Source: an uncultured beta proteobacterium (GTDB lineage Bacteria > Pseudomonadota > Gammaproteobacteria > Burkholderiales > Burkholderiaceae_C). Taken from it: a stretch of DNA of 6,971 nt. Made by a program: the position numbers and the translations under genes. The notes under the pieces are model-generated. The model worked only from the letters and a program-made list of their open reading frames with translations. It did not search any database and was not told the origin of the DNA. Positions 6,084 through 6,971 of this stretch are shown in pieces (position 1 is the first letter of the stretch; every line of letters starts with the position of its first letter). The stretch lies in contig CAIYNH010000301.1 in the NCBI GenBank assembly GCA_903927495.1, positions 1 to 6,971 on the forward strand, given 5' to 3'.

Positions 6084-6971
6084 AGGCGCAACGCGGTGCC
6101 GCGATTTTGACCGCCATGCTGACTGTGGTGATGGTGGCAACGCTGGCATCGGGCATGCTCTGGCAGCAGTGGCGTGGGGTGGAGGTTGAAACTGCCCAGC
6201 GCACCCGGGTGCAGGCATCCTGGATTTTGACCGGCGCACTCGATTGGGCACGTTTGATATTGCGTGAAGATGCGCGCCAGGGCGGTGCCGATCACCTGGC
6301 CGAGCCTTGGGCGGTACCGCTGGCACCGGCGCGCCTGTCCACCTTTCTGGCAGCCGAGGGTGGCGAGGCACTGGTCGGTGATGACAGCGACAGTACCCAG
6401 GATGCCTTTCTTGCGGGTCAGATGCAAGACCTGCAGGCACGCCTGAATGTGAGCAATTTGCTGCTGGAAGGCAAGCTGCACGAACCCAGTGTGGCGGCCT
6501 GGGTACGCCTTTTCAAAGAGTTTGATTTGCCAGAGCAGGAGTTGCTCACGCTGACCCAGAATCTGCTGCTGGCGTATGCGCCCAGAACCGATGCAACGGC
6601 CACGGCACCAGTGCCGTTGCGCCCGCAAACGGTGGCTGACTTGACTTGGCTGGGGCTGTCGCCGGCAAGCCTGCAGGTGCTGCAGCCATACATCACCCTG
6701 CTGCCCAAGCGCACCCCGGTGAATCTCAATACCGCAGCGCCCGAGGTGCTGGTGGCCAGCGTGCCCAAGCTCGACATGGCACAGGCCCGAGCCCTGGTCA
6801 GTGAGCGAGCCGCAAGCCACATGACTTCGCTGGCCGACGCTGACAAACTGCTGAATAACGCCGAGATCAAATTCAATGAGATTGAACATACCGTGTCGTC
6901 GCAGTTTTTCAGCGTCACTGGGCAACTTCGGGTGGGTCAAACCACTTTGCAAGAGCAATCGCTGCTGCAGC
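6080..6971 (+). CDS. gspK: Type II secretion system minor pseudopilin GspK (3' partial)
   Basis: GspK is the large minor pseudopilin that caps the pseudopilus tip with GspI and GspJ. The frame is open from ATG 6080 to the window edge, giving 297 complete codons. Family members are usually about 300-330 residues, so only a short C-terminal piece is likely missing. The leader MKAQRG6 is followed by AAILTAMLTVVMVATLASGML. The residue at mature position 5 is Thr rather than Glu, the recognised exception for GspK, which lets it sit at the tip. Later family marks are DARQGGADHLAEPWAVPL, the DLQARLNVSNL segment (residues 117-127), an alpha-helical domain inserted in the pilin fold, and PVNLNTAAPEVL (from residue 213). 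A strong GGAGG precedes the start, and the start overlaps the gspJ stop by four bases. gspL would be expected next. Confidence 0.95.
   Translation, partial: MKAQRGAAILTAMLTVVMVATLASGMLWQQWRGVEVETAQRTRVQASWILTGALDWARLILREDARQGGADHLAEPWAVPLAPARLSTFLAAEGGEALVGDDSDSTQDAFLAGQMQDLQARLNVSNLLLEGKLHEPSVAAWVRLFKEFDLPEQELLTLTQNLLLAYAPRTDATATAPVPLRPQTVADLTWLGLSPASLQVLQPYITLLPKRTPVNLNTAAPEVLVASVPKLDMAQARALVSERAASHMTSLADADKLLNNAEIKFNEIEHTVSSQFFSVTGQLRVGQTTLQEQSLLQ

Noticed and set aside
5942..6958. Long antisense open frame (338 residues) opposite gspJ/gspK
   Set aside because: It is opposite two clearly recognised genes in GC-rich sequence, where long antisense frames arise by codon bias. Its translation is rich in Gln, His and Arg, with no domain or signal.

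Overview
The window reads as a chromosomal piece of a betaproteobacterium, most likely order Burkholderiales and perhaps Comamonadaceae (Rhodoferax/Polaromonas-like). This rests on the style of the type II secretion (T2SS) pseudopilins, the compact gene spacing and the GC-rich codon use of the secretion genes. It is a judgement from sequence character, not a database match. All recognisable genes are on the + strand, and almost every base is coding.

Region 1 (1-2859) is the 3' part of a large, modular, probably extracellular protein whose start lies left of the window. It has a surface-protein-like N-terminal module, a long Ala/Ser-rich helical stretch, two nearly identical tandem jelly-roll (carbohydrate-binding-module-like) domains, a bacterial Ig-like domain and an unassigned C-terminal domain of about 230 residues. 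Region 2 (2870-4003), ten bases downstream, encodes a 377-residue protein with a signal peptide and an outer-membrane beta-barrel look; its family is not recognised.

Region 3 (about 4060-6971) is the pseudopilin block of a T2SS: gspG (major pseudopilin), gspH, gspI, gspJ (minor pseudopilins) and the 5' part of gspK, which runs off the right edge. Adjacent gsp genes overlap each other by 1 to 29 bases, so this is one translationally coupled operon. The rest of the machine (gspL, M, N, D, E, F) is presumably to the right.

The GspG filament, tipped by GspH/I/J/K, acts as a periplasmic piston that pushes folded proteins through the GspD secretin. The two upstream genes encode a modular secreted-type protein and an outer-membrane protein. 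A plausible but unproven reading is that they are a dedicated T2SS substrate and its surface partner, or otherwise part of the same envelope programme. The only notable non-coding signal is a perfect 16-bp palindrome just upstream of gspG. I saw no tRNA, rRNA, CRISPR, insertion sequence or clear terminator.
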